Shown here piece by piece: positions 1-12,500 of a stretch of 64,000 nucleotides of DNA. The position numbers and the translations under genes were made by a program. Source of the DNA: Acridotheres tristis (lineage: Eukaryota; Chordata; Aves; Passeriformes; Sturnidae). Every line of letters starts with the position of its first letter. Position 1 is the first letter of the stretch. The stretch spans positions 13,831,501 to 13,895,500 of the forward strand of contig CM072892.1 in the NCBI GenBank assembly GCA_037013685.1, in the 5' to 3' direction. The notes beneath the pieces were generated by a model, which was not told where the DNA came from, searched no databases, and saw nothing but the letters and a program-made list of their open reading frames with translations.

Positions 1-1587
1 CCACTGTAACTGTGTACTATTATTTAAGTGTTTCTAGTTAAAGTATCATAGACACCTACATCAAGAGAAATTATCAAATCATTCCAAACTTTTCAAAGTT
101 GAAGATCACTATTATTACAAGCCATAAAGTAGCCCAAACTTCTAAATGTAGTTACCAGGCCTTTGGAATTTATGTAGTCACAACACAACAAACTAAGAAT
201 GAAAGCAAGCAGAATAAACACCCTCCCATTTTTCTGAGGCTGAAAAGCCTAGCCAACTTCAAAGCTGATTTCTGGTAACTTTTCATTGCCATAATGCACA
301 TGTGCAAAACTCAGCTATAAAGACATTGGCGCTTCGTTATACAAGCATTAGAACCTACTTAGCATAACCATTTTCCTTCACTCACTGGTCCTTTCCCTGC
401 CATAAACACTATCAGATAAGTTTCTATCATGTTATCTACCCCATGACTAACTTTGCAGTACTTTAGACTATATTAACAACCACAACAGACAACGACAGCT
501 ATTCTTCACTTAAAAGTTGACATATTTAAAATCACAGTGAACAATCGCAAATCAGTGAGAAAAAAATCACAAGTTTTTTATATTTCTCCTTCAATGAAAA
601 AAAAAACCCACACAAACAAAAAAAACCCAAAACCCAGAGCAACCGATCAAAATATATAAATACGCCTTACTCTGAAAAGTCACTTGAATACCTACACGTC
701 ACTGTTTCCCTCGATTCGTATAACGTAATAAAATACTAAGATTATGAACTTCAGAACTGAGGAGCTGAAAGTTTTGTCGTCTCAATCAGAATTCGTAAAA
801 ACGACAGCCATGGGAGAAAAAGAAAAAAAAAAAAAAAAAAGCGAAAAAAGAAAGCCGAGGTGGGGTGAAAGAAATCAGCGAACAAGCTGGGATGAATAAG
901 GCCACACTTCGTTATTCCTGACTGCCAGCAGGGTCACGGCACGGCACGTCCAATGCACAAGCGCCCCGGGTTCGCGGCGGCGGCCGGGGGGAACACACGG
1001 GCCCGCAGCCCGCTCTGCCGGCCGGGGGCGCTGCCCGCAGCCACCGGCAGCGGGGGGTTCCAAGGGCAGCGCGCTGGCCTCGGGGCGCCCACTGCAACCA
1101 GCGGCCCAGGGTCTCCTGCCCCCGGAACGGGGAAAAACTGCCCCCATGGTCACAGGAAGAGAGACCTTGCCGGGGCTCTCGGGGGGAAAGAGCGCTTCAC
1201 CCTTAGCGGCCAGGGCGAGGAAGGGACAAACACGCGGGTCTCGCCCCTTCGTGCGCTCTGACCCAGCAGCGGGGATCAGAGGCCGCCGCACGCGTCCGCC
1301 TCGTCCCGCACGTTGCCGCTGCGAGATCGCAGAGGCGACGACAACAACGCAAAAGCCACATCACCATCACCGCCGGGTCTCACGACGATGGGGGGCAAGA
1401 AAGACAGCGTGGAGCTCCCGGCGGCGCGGGCAGCGGCGCCAGGGCCGCACACTGCGGCAGCGGAAGCGTCCGGGCCAAGGGGACCGCGAGGGGGGAAGGG
1501 CCCGAGCCCCAGCAGGAAGGGCCCGGGCATGCGGGGAGCGCCGAGCCGGCACAACGCGAACCCCGAGCGCGCCCCGCGAGCTCCCGG
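1..1587 (-). other. PAPOLA: PAPOLA intron 1 (part)
   Basis: Sequence downstream of the first PAPOLA donor. Bases 1-900 are AT-rich with an A-rich low-complexity stretch (598-640) and a poly-A tract (about 818-841). Bases 930-1587 are the GC-rich half of the promoter CpG island. I see no exon, RNA gene or named repeat. Open frames here are by-products of the GC-rich sequence. Confidence 0.6.
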
Positions 1588-1593
1588 ACTTAC

Positions 1594-1601
1594 AACGGCA
1601 T
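1594..1601 (-). CDS. PAPOLA: PAPOLA first coding exon (8 coding bases, partial gene)
   Basis: Start of the canonical poly(A) polymerase alpha gene, whose nuclear enzyme adds poly(A) tails to pre-mRNA after CPSF-directed cleavage. Seen: on the minus strand ATGCCGTT runs from 1601 to 1594 and is followed at once by a consensus donor GTAAGT (1593-1588), giving Met-Pro and two bases of the next codon. Known: vertebrate PAPOLA proteins begin Met-Pro-Phe, which fits ATG CCG TT(T/C), and PAPOLA is the next gene downstream of AK7 in vertebrate synteny. The context of the start is good (A at -3). No later PAPOLA exon is recognisable in 1-1587, so intron 1 runs off the window. The call rests on synteny, CpG-island position and the exact donor, not on long protein homology. 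Confidence 0.78.
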
Positions 1602-1614
1602 CGTCTCTCCGGCC

Positions 1615-1703
1615 CCTCCTCCTCCTCCTCCGCCGCCGCCACCACCGCCGCCGCGTCGTCCCCTTCTTCCTCCTCTTCTTCCTCCTCCCCCACCGCTGCC
1701 GCC
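1615..1703. repeat. Triplet-rich tract in the PAPOLA leader
   Basis: Runs of CCT, CCG and CTT triplets on the plus strand, hence GGA/CGG/AAG runs in the PAPOLA leader, immediately upstream of its start codon. Simple-sequence repeat of this type is prone to length change and to stable RNA structure. Confidence 0.8.
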
Positions 1704-1713
1704 TGCGGACCGG

Positions 1714-1749
1714 TCACTCGTCCCGCGGAGCGGCAGGAGCCGCGACCAT
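1714..1749 (-). CDS. Short upstream ORF in the presumed PAPOLA leader
   Basis: The minus strand has ATG at 1749 in a strong context (G at -3, G at +4) followed by 10 further codons and TGA at 1716-1714. The peptide is MVAAPAAPRDE. It ends 112 bases before the PAPOLA ATG at 1601. It matters only if transcription starts upstream of 1749, which is likely but not shown by sequence. Confidence 0.45.
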   Translation of the reverse strand: MVAAPAAPRDE

Positions 1750-1975
1750 GGCACGGGCCGGGGCCAGGCCCCGGGAGAGGAGGGAGCGGCTGTGCCGGGC
1801 CCGGCCGCCGCCGCCGCTTCACTCGCCTCTTCCCCTCCGGCCTTCTAACATGGCGCCCGGACGCTACCACAGCAACGTCCCGGGGCGGGGGGGCCTGACG
1901 CAGCGCGGCGAACACCCCCGCACGGCGCGCACGCTTGTCCGGCCGCGCGTGCGCAAGCGGAGGCGGGGCCGCGGG

Positions 1976-1995
1976 GCACGCTGGGGAATGTAGTC
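1976..1995 (-). promoter_or_regulatory. ZNF143/THAP11-type (SBS) promoter element
   Basis: The minus strand reads GACTACATTCCCCAGCGTGC. The known vertebrate ZNF143/SBS promoter element is ACTACAATTCCCAGCATGC; the match covers the ACTACA box, the CCCAG core and the GC tail, with small differences. It lies about 375 bases upstream of the PAPOLA ATG, the usual position for this element. Confidence 0.72.
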
Positions 1996-2287
1996 GCGGC
2001 AGCGGCAGAGGCGCCGGCCGGAGTTTGAAAACAAAGCGCCAACGGCTGCGGGGCGGCGCGTGCGCGGAGCCGGGCGGGACGGGACGGGGCTCGGCTCGGC
2101 TCGGCTCGGAAGGGACTCGTTCAAAGGCAGCCCGTGCGTGGCTCCGGCTGCCCGCGTCGGGCTCACTGTGCATTCGTGCCATGCGGAATGCAAACGGATC
2201 CTTTTCTAAGAGTTATTGAAACATCTGCCTGGAGTAGTCTGCATAAACTTTCAGAATATTGAAAAAAATTAAAAAGTCGCACTCTTT

Positions 2288-3482
2288 ACAGATCAGCTCA
2301 AAACTTTATTCTTAGAAAAGTAAATGCATTACAGTAACTGTAGAGAAAACCTGGTTTACCCTCTCTTTTTAAGTATCCGGGTTTTATCTTTATCCTGAAA
2401 AATAGCACTTTCAAACTAAAAAATTGTCGAAATCTACCAATTATTTCAACTTCAACTGCCTCACAGTATAAACAGTAACTTCGGCTGACAGCATATAGGA
2501 CATATAGATCACAAAAACATGTTTCTTTAGAGGAGGAGATGATGGTTCTGAACTCTATTTCCAACTTGTCTGTATGACTATGAAAACAGATGAAATAAGA
2601 TACTTTATAAAAACACTAATATAGCTGAATGAAAACATTGGGCATTAACACATGCAAAATTCTGATACTCAAAGTTACAGACAAAATAGCTGTAAAATGT
2701 TTTTATATCACTGTTCTTTCAGCTCTTCCACTTTCTTCCCCCCTCCTTTTGCACAAAGGGTCCTTGCTTTCTATTTTGACAAAATCCTGTATTTTACACC
2801 AAGTTGTACACCAAGTATGCAATCAGTTTCAGCTCAGTCAGTATAGATACAGTTCCTGTGACAACTGGATGAAGTCAACAAAATTGAGGACAGCCATGTG
2901 CTGGAAAGTCTAGATTCTTCAAGAATCTTGAAAAAAAATGTATCTAGTGTTGAATGCTGAAGATTATTAAATGAGTTCTACAGCCGTGTGTTTAATACCA
3001 AAGTAAAACACAGGTTCTATGACATACCTGTGCTGGGAAACTGTTTACCAGTCAGTCTTCAGTGCAGCACAAGAAGACTGCATTGTTTGACTTTTTGCCT
3101 CTTGGTAGCTGGGAGGGGAAATAAGAGAGTTTGCTGCTTCTATTTATTTCCTTTTTCAGTAGAAACACTTTTCTTTTTTATTTTTTTCTTTCCTCTTTTT
3201 TTTTTTTTTCGATATAAGTTTTTCTCAGGCTAGCCTACATTCACTAAGGATTAGGAAAATAATATACTGACGTGTAAATGTATCAATCAATACATGCAGC
3301 AAATGGAGATGTTGTAGAAGAGTATTAAAAACCCAATACAAATAGTAGTAAAGTATGAGAAATAAAAATGAAGATTGCATTTTAAGTCTAAACAAAAATA
3401 ACATCAGAAACGAAGTATTTTTTATCTAAAATGTATTAGGAATTGTCTCCCTTTTTGTTTACAATTCATATTGCCTCTAAGA
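2288..3482 (-). other. AK7: AK7 3'UTR (inferred)
   Basis: About 1.2 kb between the AK7 stop codon and the last good poly(A) signal before the PAPOLA promoter. It is AT-rich with a long pyrimidine run on the plus strand (about 3165-3210). Earlier TTTATT-type signals exist, so shorter 3' ends are possible. Confidence 0.5.
2305..2310 (-). terminator. AK7: Candidate AK7 poly(A) signal AATAAA
   Basis: The minus strand reads AATAAAG, followed 15-25 bases on by a plausible cleavage zone and a U-rich downstream element (minus strand of 2258-2275). It is the last such signal before the PAPOLA CpG island. Confidence 0.6.
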
Positions 3483-3536
3483 TTAACATTTTTTATTCCA
3501 GTTGATATCAGGACTGTTCTTGAAGATATATTCTGC
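3483..3536 (-). CDS. AK7: AK7 exon 18 (last coding exon)
   Basis: Too short for a plain ORF search. After the acceptor TTTATAG the minus strand reads [17 protein letters not shown] and TAA (3485-3483), matching the human C-terminus AEYLFKNNPE in phase 0 with exon 17. The tail after the Dpy-30 motif is a few residues longer than in human. Confidence 0.93.
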   Translation of the reverse strand, partial: AEYIFKNSPDINWNKKC

Positions 3537-6500
3537 CTATAAACAGAAGAGTTTCAAAATTATAGTTATTTTTGCATCTCCAGCTTTGAAATATATGAAA
3601 AATAACAAAGATATAGTGGATAATGTTCATTTAAGTAAAATTACAGAACATAGTAAATGGCCCTAAAATATAACTTATGGCAGAAAATGTCTTTATGTCA
3701 GAGAAATCTCTTTCCCCCAAATATCCAAAATACCATCGACTTCACTCTCCCTCTTCATAGCAGTCACCCTAATTTTATCATGGGAAGGAAGTGAGCCTTT
3801 TATAACACTTTTTGTCACTCCATGGAAACGTATGGGGAGTACCCTACAACCTAGTTTCTGGACCCAGTGATGCTGATCTTTAAAAGCTATGCAGTTATTA
3901 GGGAAGATCTCATACTCCTACAGCTACAGGTAGTTGTCACTCACCAGCAGACAAAAATGTTAAACCAAGAAAATATTCTTTAGTGCCTGAAGTGGGATTG
4001 TAACACCATTACTTTCATTTCAAGCTTTTGCTTGATTAATACAATGCTCTGTTTCAGCTTGTAAAGAGCTTGGTTAGGATGTACAGGTAGAACAGCAGCA
4101 CAATAATAATGTTACAGCACCTGGATTCCTGTCTGAAGGCAATGCTGACCCTGCTTGCAGCCAAAAGTTGAGCTGGATAACATCCTGAGGTCATTTGCAA
4201 CTCGAATTGGTCTATTAATGTCCTATAGGATTTTCTCCTTTTTTGTGTGTGTATTGTGAAGGGAATTACCAAAGAGCTTGCATTTATCATTATGACAAAG
4301 TGTTCAGTTGTGCCTGAAGGGGGGGGAGGCGGGGTGGGGGGGAGAGTGATGTCCTGACTCCTGAAGAGTTAAAAATTTTAAATCATTTGGAAGTAGACAT
4401 AAGTAGCTAGAATATTTAGGCCACAGGTTGAACTTTATCTGAACCATATGGTTGTGTTTTTAAGTCAAAGATGGATTACAGTGAAACCTGGCACTAATGT
4501 TAATCTGAACATTAATAATAGAATAGACAATGCTGCAGCTTAAACATTACTTAAAAATTAATAGCTGGAGTGGACAGCCCATAGATCATGGTATACGAAC
4601 CGTAACAACCACATTATTGTAACAACCAAAACCAACCAAATGCCCACTGAAACAGACATAAGAGGGTGTGGAGGTGACCCTTTAGCAAACCCTTGGTAAC
4701 AGACAGCAAACCAATGAAAGGCAACCAGATCTCAGACCCTCATAGAGCTCCTGGTCCTGTGAGGGATGTCCTGTGAGGGGTGGGGTGTAAGGGTGTAATT
4801 TCCCAGGGATTTCTTTATTGTGGACCCTCTTTTGAGGCACCTAATTCCAGCTATCAGATATTATAATAGATTCATTGGCATGAATCAATCAAATGGAAAT
4901 GAAAGCCTAATGTTAAAAAGTTCTTTAACTTGTAGTCCTCTATGGCACAGCAGAATTGTCAGGGTACATAAGATGTTCAGAGTGCACATACAAAGGGCAA
5001 ACAGATTCTGGTAGAGATTTTTGTCCTATTACTGTTGAACTACACTAGATACTTCATTTGATACACAGTATCAACTGATACCATAAAGAGTAGTTTCTGA
5101 GTTTTCATTTTCACTATAATTGCTGATCACCAGAACTGCAGATTGTAATGATTAATTAGTTGCTCTCCTGGAAGTGGAGAGGAAATTTAAGTTCTTTCAT
5201 TAACAGAGATATTATGGTTCTATATGAGTATTCAAAAATATTTACGAAACAAAACATAATCACCTTACCAGAAAATTGACTGGATCATCTGGCCTGATCC
5301 TACAACACTCATTTATCCCTTGCATAAGTGTTGGCATGACATTCTTCATTAAATAGTTTCGTAGTGGAACAGACTGGGCCTCCAATAACTCCTGTTCTTG
5401 TTTTTTCACTTCCTCTTGCTGTTTATTCTACAAGAAATAAAATTTTAAAAATATGTTTATAACATCTATCAAATAGCATTTGGGTAAAAATAATGCTGGC
5501 CTAGAAGGGAAAAAATAGTGTTAGAAGCTGTGGACAGAACTTTAAAGAACAAGTTGATAGGAAAAATTATTAACTGTTTACTAATTTTAGAGCACACAAA
5601 ACACTGAAGACAAAGAATTTAACATAATAAGGACTGGCATAATCTCCTTACTAAAACAAATTTCATTTTCTTCTTCAACACTTAAAAGGAAGTTTATTCT
5701 CAAGTCTTCCGGTGGTCCTGTTTCCATAAGGTATTTGGCAAAATGGTTGGAATAGACTGTAGCACTTCAAAAATTAGTGCTATTGCACTGTTGCAAATGT
5801 AGGTGGTTTCTTGAGGCTTCTTTGAACTGGAAGGAGAGTGTTTTTACTCAGTAGAGAGCCCTGGCTTTCTAAATTTTTTAATTTGTGAATTGTGTTGAGT
5901 TTTTCTTTGGTTTCCTTGCTTTATTTTATTCTTATTTCATTGATGTTTTTGAGGGGCTTGAGAGTCAAATATACTAAAACTGCAGTGAATTACATCTGTT
6001 TCCACCAGCTAAATTTATTTCTGAATTCAGACTAAATCAAATGAAATTTTTACACTCAAAAAGTAAGAGGGATGAGGAAATACAACTGTTGCAAGCTTCT
6101 CTTGCTTCCATTCAATAGCAGTAGCATGCATTCCTGCAGCATCTTTAGCCAGATTACTCCAATTAATTTTTATTGTCCTCTCTAGCTTGAGTCATACATA
6201 GATACAGCAAACAGATGATACTCTGAGGACTGCTTTTCTATATTCAATTCATAACACAAAAGCAGTGTTCAGATAAAACAGACCAATTTTTACCTTATTC
6301 ACTCCATCCAGGAGTGCTGTTGAATAAATCTTGAAGTGGTCTTTTCCCACTACTCAGAGATAGCAGCTAATCTACAGTGTCAAGGGCAAATAAACAGTTG
6401 CTTAGATTTCCTGATCATCTGCCTATTTTAAAGGATAACCTTAAACATACATTTTATTTAAACACCTACTTCAGCTTTAATTAATACATAGTTTGCACTT

Positions 6501-9500
6501 CTAAAGGTAGATGGCTTGGATTGAATCTAGCTAAAATGTGTTAGCTATCCTTATGAACTTTACAGGGTACAAAATGCTGTTTTATGTTGAATGAAGCTGT
6601 AAATAATCAGAGATTTAAAACCCCTTATTTACAAGCCAACATCACAGGAATGTAAATGCTATTTTAAAAGTCAGTAATTTCAGCATATTATTACACCATA
6701 GATGTGTATGGGCATTCAAATAAGAAAAGGACTTCTCTGTGGAATGATCAGTTTGTTCTTAAATAGCTCTAAGAGAAGACAATAGTCTTGCCTTTTGGTG
6801 AAACGGCCTGATTGGGTGTGAACAGGATCATTCTTACAGAATGCATTTCAGGTCATTTGACTACAATGTCCTTGGATGTGGCAAAGTAAATAAGAAAAAA
6901 GCATCACGTGCAAGTCTTCTGGGGTCAGGTAGCCTAAATACCAAGTACTTATTAGATTATTAGCAAACGAAAACCATCCTTCAGACTGCATCAGGTAATC
7001 CTGAACTCAGTACTCACTTCTCACACACTTTCTTGCTCTTGCAGGCTCAGAAGCCTTCCTGCAATGTCAGCTAGAAGATCGGGTCAGTGTTTAGTCATAA
7101 ATCTAGTTTGATAATTAAGACTTAGGTGCTTAGAAGTAAACTCAGCAAAAAGCAAAAGTCCTATTAGACTTGGTAAGGAAAACCTCCATTGATTGTAGTA
7201 GATATTTATGAATGGTAAAATAGAGGAGCTACAACATAGCAGCAACAAGAGTACCATAAAATTATTTTAAAGACATACTGATACCAAAACGCAAAAAAAA
7301 AAAAAAAAAAAAAAAGTGATAAAAAAGACATTATAATCTGTAAGATGGGCTTCAAAATGCACTGTGAAGATAGCCTAACCCAGACCTAAAGTGCAATATA
7401 AGGGAATGAGAGAATTTATGTTACACTTCCCAAGTGTATTTACATAACAGATTACTCGAAGCCATCTAAAACACATAATAATAATGTTTTCCCAAAAATA
7501 TGTATTAACCTACCCACTCTTCCCATCTTGCCGTTCTTTCTTCCCTTTCCTTAGCTTCTTTATGCTCTTGTTCAGCTTTTTCTTGAGCTTCTTTGATGAG
7601 GCGTTCCTCAGCTGCTTGGCGTTCCAAAGCCTCCTTTTCTTCATCTGTCAAACCATAATTCCGAGGTTCTCCAATTTCTTTGATGATCTTTGGTACAGCA
7701 AGTCTGTCCTCAGAATCTTCATATACAGCTATATCTTTTAAACAATACAAGAGAGAACCATTTCAAGACTTTTGTCAACAATCATCAATTACTATGCAAG
7801 ACCTAAAAATATGTTTTGTTCATGTTGTTTGAATTTTCAAGTAAAAGTTGTTGTTTTCAATTGCTTATAAATGTCAATTTTTTTGTTACATACATACAGT
7901 GAAGTTGTCTAAATCTAATTTTCTTTACCAATTTCAGCTAAAATAATTTGCCTTTTAGGATGATGTAAGGAAGAAACATACTAAAATAAATTTTCTAACT
8001 TCTGTTTACCAATTGCAGCTTGCCTAGACTTTGAAACCCAAAAAAGAGGTCAACTATCGACTCTCAGAAATGTTCCTGACACCAATCTTAGGTCAACTTA
8101 TCCAGCTGAACAAAACCATCTGTTTTGTCCTTCTCTCCCCACTGAGTGCTACACAGTAGGTTGTTAGGATGTGGCACAAACTCCAATGTTTTCACTCATA
8201 CAGATTTACAAACACACAGACTTTTCTTTAGACAATCTCTTACTGGGTTATATTTATAAAACAAATTTGTAGCTTCGTGTAGGAACATAAAGACTGAACA
8301 AGATCTTCTCTTTCATTTTATTCCTTCTTCCCTTTTAATTGCTGGAAGTTACTTACACATTAAATTTGACACAAAAGAAGAAAAATAAAAAATACAGAAG
8401 AATGAAGACTTACTCCAGGAGCTGTATGCATTCAGTGTGGGGAAGCAGAAACAGTACAGGAATGGACATGGAAAAGAGGAAAAGTGGGCATTTCAGGTAG
8501 AGAATACTGAGGTAAAGGGCTTGTTCAGGGGCACGAAATGGAAGGTGTAAAAGCACAGAAATAGGTAAGGAGTGCACGCAGATGAGGGGAAAAAGAATAA
8601 TTAGAATACAGAATTTAGATGAGAATCCAGTAGCCTCTGCTTCCTAGTTCTTGAGGAAATTATTTTCAAAGTCATTGACAAAGCTTTTTTCTCCAGATCT
8701 TCCTAATCACCGACTCAGGCAGAATCAGACTCAAAAAGCAGCACATTTTTCCGAGAGTTAAAGTGTTTGTGATTTGGACCTCAAATCCAAACTCTGATCA
8801 TGGATTAAGGAGGGAACGAACATAATTCTATGTGATAAAACTTATTTTACGACTTCTTCTTTCAAAAAATTAGGAATTACATTCCTAAAGTATTCCAAAT
8901 TACAGCAATACATTTGCTATGGCAAGTGGCCCATAATTTCTACAATTTTAGCTGCACCTAGACATACAAATTACAATGAAAACCACTTTTCTAGTCATTT
9001 AAAGTATTGCTAAGAATGGTATCAATGTTGAATTTGAGGTCTCAAAGACTGCATTTTTTTCTTAGATGGTCACAGAAGAGTACAATGGACATTTTACAGT
9101 AATCATAATTAACTACATTTATCCTCAAAATCTATTGCCTTTTAAATGAAAAATGAAGTTAGCACTGATGCTAGCTGGGAGGAAAGATCACTGCAAAAGG
9201 AGTTCATAAATTAAGGTCTTCAAAGGAAATAGCTGTTGTAATTTTAATATGATTTTTTGTATAAGATCAAATATGCCTGTCTTCATTCCCAATTTTTAAA
9301 TGAGAAAAATGAGATACAAGATAACCAACTTGGAGTCTTCATACAGTGAGTCATCAAAGCAAAGTTGAGTTTCCAGAATCTTGAAGCCCACTCCTTTGTA
9401 CTAATTGTATTTCAGACTCAGAAAAAATAATATTCATAAAAATGATACATAAAACCATATGTTACAATTTTTTAAATTTAAAGTTGAAGAAAACCTTTAT

Positions 9501-12500
9501 TATTTTGAAACAATGTTTAATAAATCAAGCACAATTTTTAATCCCTTCTTCAGAATATGACTGAGAAAGCAGTTGATTAAATCCATTGCTACTTAATTCT
9601 ATGCATCTGAAAATCCAGCTGGAACATCAACTAGAATGGAGGGCTATTGGCTGAGCTGAAGGATCCTCAGTGGTTATCTTTGTCATCTGCTCCTACCGTT
9701 TTACAGCAGAAGCAGCACATTTGCATATTTCTGTGGTAACAACCAGGAATACGACCATGGGTTAAGAGACAGCTCTGAGACAAACAGGTCCTAAAGATGT
9801 ATGCTCATTTGAACATGAGAACCAGCATTATACACTCAATATGAAAGTCATCTGCAACATCACAGTTGTGATACTGCAATAATTAAAATCATTAGACAAA
9901 TGAGTTTCTGTATTTGGAATGGATTACAGTTAAATCTTTAGGCATAATTCTTTGACAGTACCTCTACTTGCATATCTAGAAGTGTGTAAGCTAAGAATGT
10001 GATGAATGATGGCATCAGAACTTAATATTTGCCGTTTCATACATTTACTTTCCATAGTAGAATTTCCTCAATACTAAAATAATTATACTATCTCACTATT
10101 TTTTCCCACTACTACATTTCCTAACAACACACATATCTTATTATTTTCAAAATAATCTCCATTACTTACAATAAATAAAAAACTTGGGAAATCAGTTAAG
10201 GCTAAGGAGTTTGCACAATTAGCTTTTCATAATTCATCTCAAATAGACATTCCAAATATCATCAGTTTGATTTTAGTTGCAGAGGTCTCACCCTTCTTTT
10301 CCTCTCCTCTCCCCCCAAAAATCCACCTTTTCTTTAGAATGCTGTCACTCTAATCTCCTGGCATTGAATAATCAGATTATAGTTATCTTCTCAAGATTTC
10401 ACAGTGATCACGATTTTATAGACAGTATGTGAGGAAGACAAATTTTCTCACGAACAGATATAGTGCAAAACAGATCCAGTCCCAGCCTTCCACTTTTAAT
10501 TTTGAATAATTCTCTTAAATAATTTTTAATTTACAGATTATCTACATATTGTCATGGTGTTGCAAAATGTAAAAATTTTCCTAAGAAATTACATTCTTTG
10601 ATATTTCATCTTTGTATACTTTCGAGCTTGATCAACAAGAAGGCAGATTTAACCCATGAAACAGACAGCAAGCTCTAAATGATGTCCAGGTGTTAGAAAA
10701 ATAAATTACTTGTTGGTAGAATTACCTTGTTAAGGTTTAGGCCTGGACAAGACTCGGTGATCTCAGACCAAAATGGGCCATTAACAAAGGTCAGGAAGAA
10801 GGATGTACCACTGATAGCAGACACAAAGAGTGCAGAATTTACAAGCCGTAAGGACATTTGGCAGAAAGCCCAAGATAAGGAAGAAACTAATGAAGTCAAC
10901 TCAGAAGCTGTGCTGAAATCAGCTCCAGCTGGGTAAAAGTTAATGCCAGCAGTGAGGAAATCGCAACCACAACTCAAGGACCACTGATTCAAATGAATAG
11001 AAACACTGAGCATGGGAAGCAAGCAAATAATTATCCAATAAAAGATTGAATACTAAATAATAAGAGAACTATGTAATATTTAGCCAATAAACACTAATCC
11101 CTTTGTTTGGTAAGATGTATAAATAGTTAAAAGTTTTGATAGTAGGGGTGTTTGATTTGTGGAGTACCACCAATCACAGAAGTTAGCACAACTCTGAAAT
11201 AAACAATCAATGCCTCTCTTCAGGGTGTAATTATTAGCTTGTTGCCCACCAGGCAATGAATCCAATTTATGTGGACAACAATAGCATCTGAAGATAAGTC
11301 TAAAGAAAAATATAAGGAACCATAATGTTTATGTCCATGAAAATGCATTCTCTCTCTTACACTTATCTGAAAGAATGCCAGTGCAGAGATCTGTAACCTA
11401 AGTCAAAAAGTTATTCTAATAATTAACCTTACAAAAAAGAACAACTAACACCCCAAATTTTAGAAACAGGTTAATTGTAAAAGAATATTTTTTGCAGGTA
11501 TATCATTAAATGCTTGTTGTATATGCATTCTGCAATGTTAATTAAAATATTATTTATATACGGACACTTACTATTTGATTTTAGCAAGTGTTAAATTTGA
11601 AAGAACAAATTTTTTTTATTCATTTTGTGTTTACTAATTTTCTTATTCCATACCAATAAAGTGAGGATGTATTTCAAGTTCATCAAAATAGTTGAGAACC
11701 GTCACATCATCGGTATTTAACTGGCGGAAGCGTCTCAGACTTTGCAGGAACTGGCCCTCAGTATAATGAGTTCCAGCAACTTTCCTCTCTGGAAGATTTA
11801 TTATTCTGTTTTTAAGGAATTCATCAGATGCAGTCAAAGAAAAAATAAATTCTGTGAAGAAGAATGTATTGTTTGAATATATACAAAATTTCCAAAGGAA
11901 TCAAGCAAAAACAGCAGGATAAAGTGATTTCTACATAGATGAAAACCACTCTATTTTAATTCCCAGCATAACCAATGCATTACATTTTTATTCCATTAAG
12001 CTGCTGTAATCATAAGACAGCCACTACTGTTGTTATCAGCCAGCTGTTGATGGCATTTTCACAAAAAACACAAACAAACCCAGAAACTTAATCAAACCCT
12101 TCCTTTAAATTAATTATCATCTCTTCAACAAAGAGATGGTCAGGCATTGGAACAGGCTATCTGGAGAAGTGATTGACTCCCCATCCCTGGAGGCATTTAA
12201 GAGATATGGATATGTGGAACTTAGGGACATGGTTTAGAGGTGGACTTGGAACTGTTGGGTTAACAGTTTCACTTGATGGCCTTAATGGTCTGTTCCAACC
12301 TAAATGATTCTACAATTAATTGTTCACCTTTAAATATGAGGGCAGCAATATTACATTAAATAGATTTTTTTTTTAAAGTTAAATTGAATAGGAAGAGATG
12401 GAGTGATATTTTAGATTTCTTGTTGGTGGAAGCAATATTTCCTTTATTTAATTTATTTAACTAGAAAATAAAACTCCTTAGTTTATTTAAAAAGAAATCT

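Larger units (their letters stand above)
930..2150. promoter_or_regulatory. PAPOLA: CpG-island promoter of PAPOLA
   Basis: A sharp switch to GC- and CpG-rich sequence in an otherwise AT-rich window, centred on the PAPOLA start exon. It has no TATA box near the expected start but holds several motifs typical of housekeeping promoters: a ZNF143-type element (1976-1995), an NRF1-like GCGCGTGCGC (about 1944-1953) and a YY1-like core GCGCCATGTT on the minus strand (1847-1856). The leader is inferred to start somewhere between about 1800 and 2000 and to run down to 1602. The exact start site cannot be read from sequence. Confidence 0.75.

Noticed and set aside
1146..2182. Several 200-270 codon open frames in the PAPOLA CpG island
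   Set aside because: Same cause: CpG-island composition and triplet repeats. Only the 8-base start exon is supported by splice signals and family start.
4560..4830. Possible LTR fragment in AK7 intron 17
   Set aside because: Some composition change and a TTTATT near its end, but no borders, duplication or family resemblance that I can defend.
10727..10936. 69-codon open frame
   Set aside because: Inside the solo LTR; no start context or family support.
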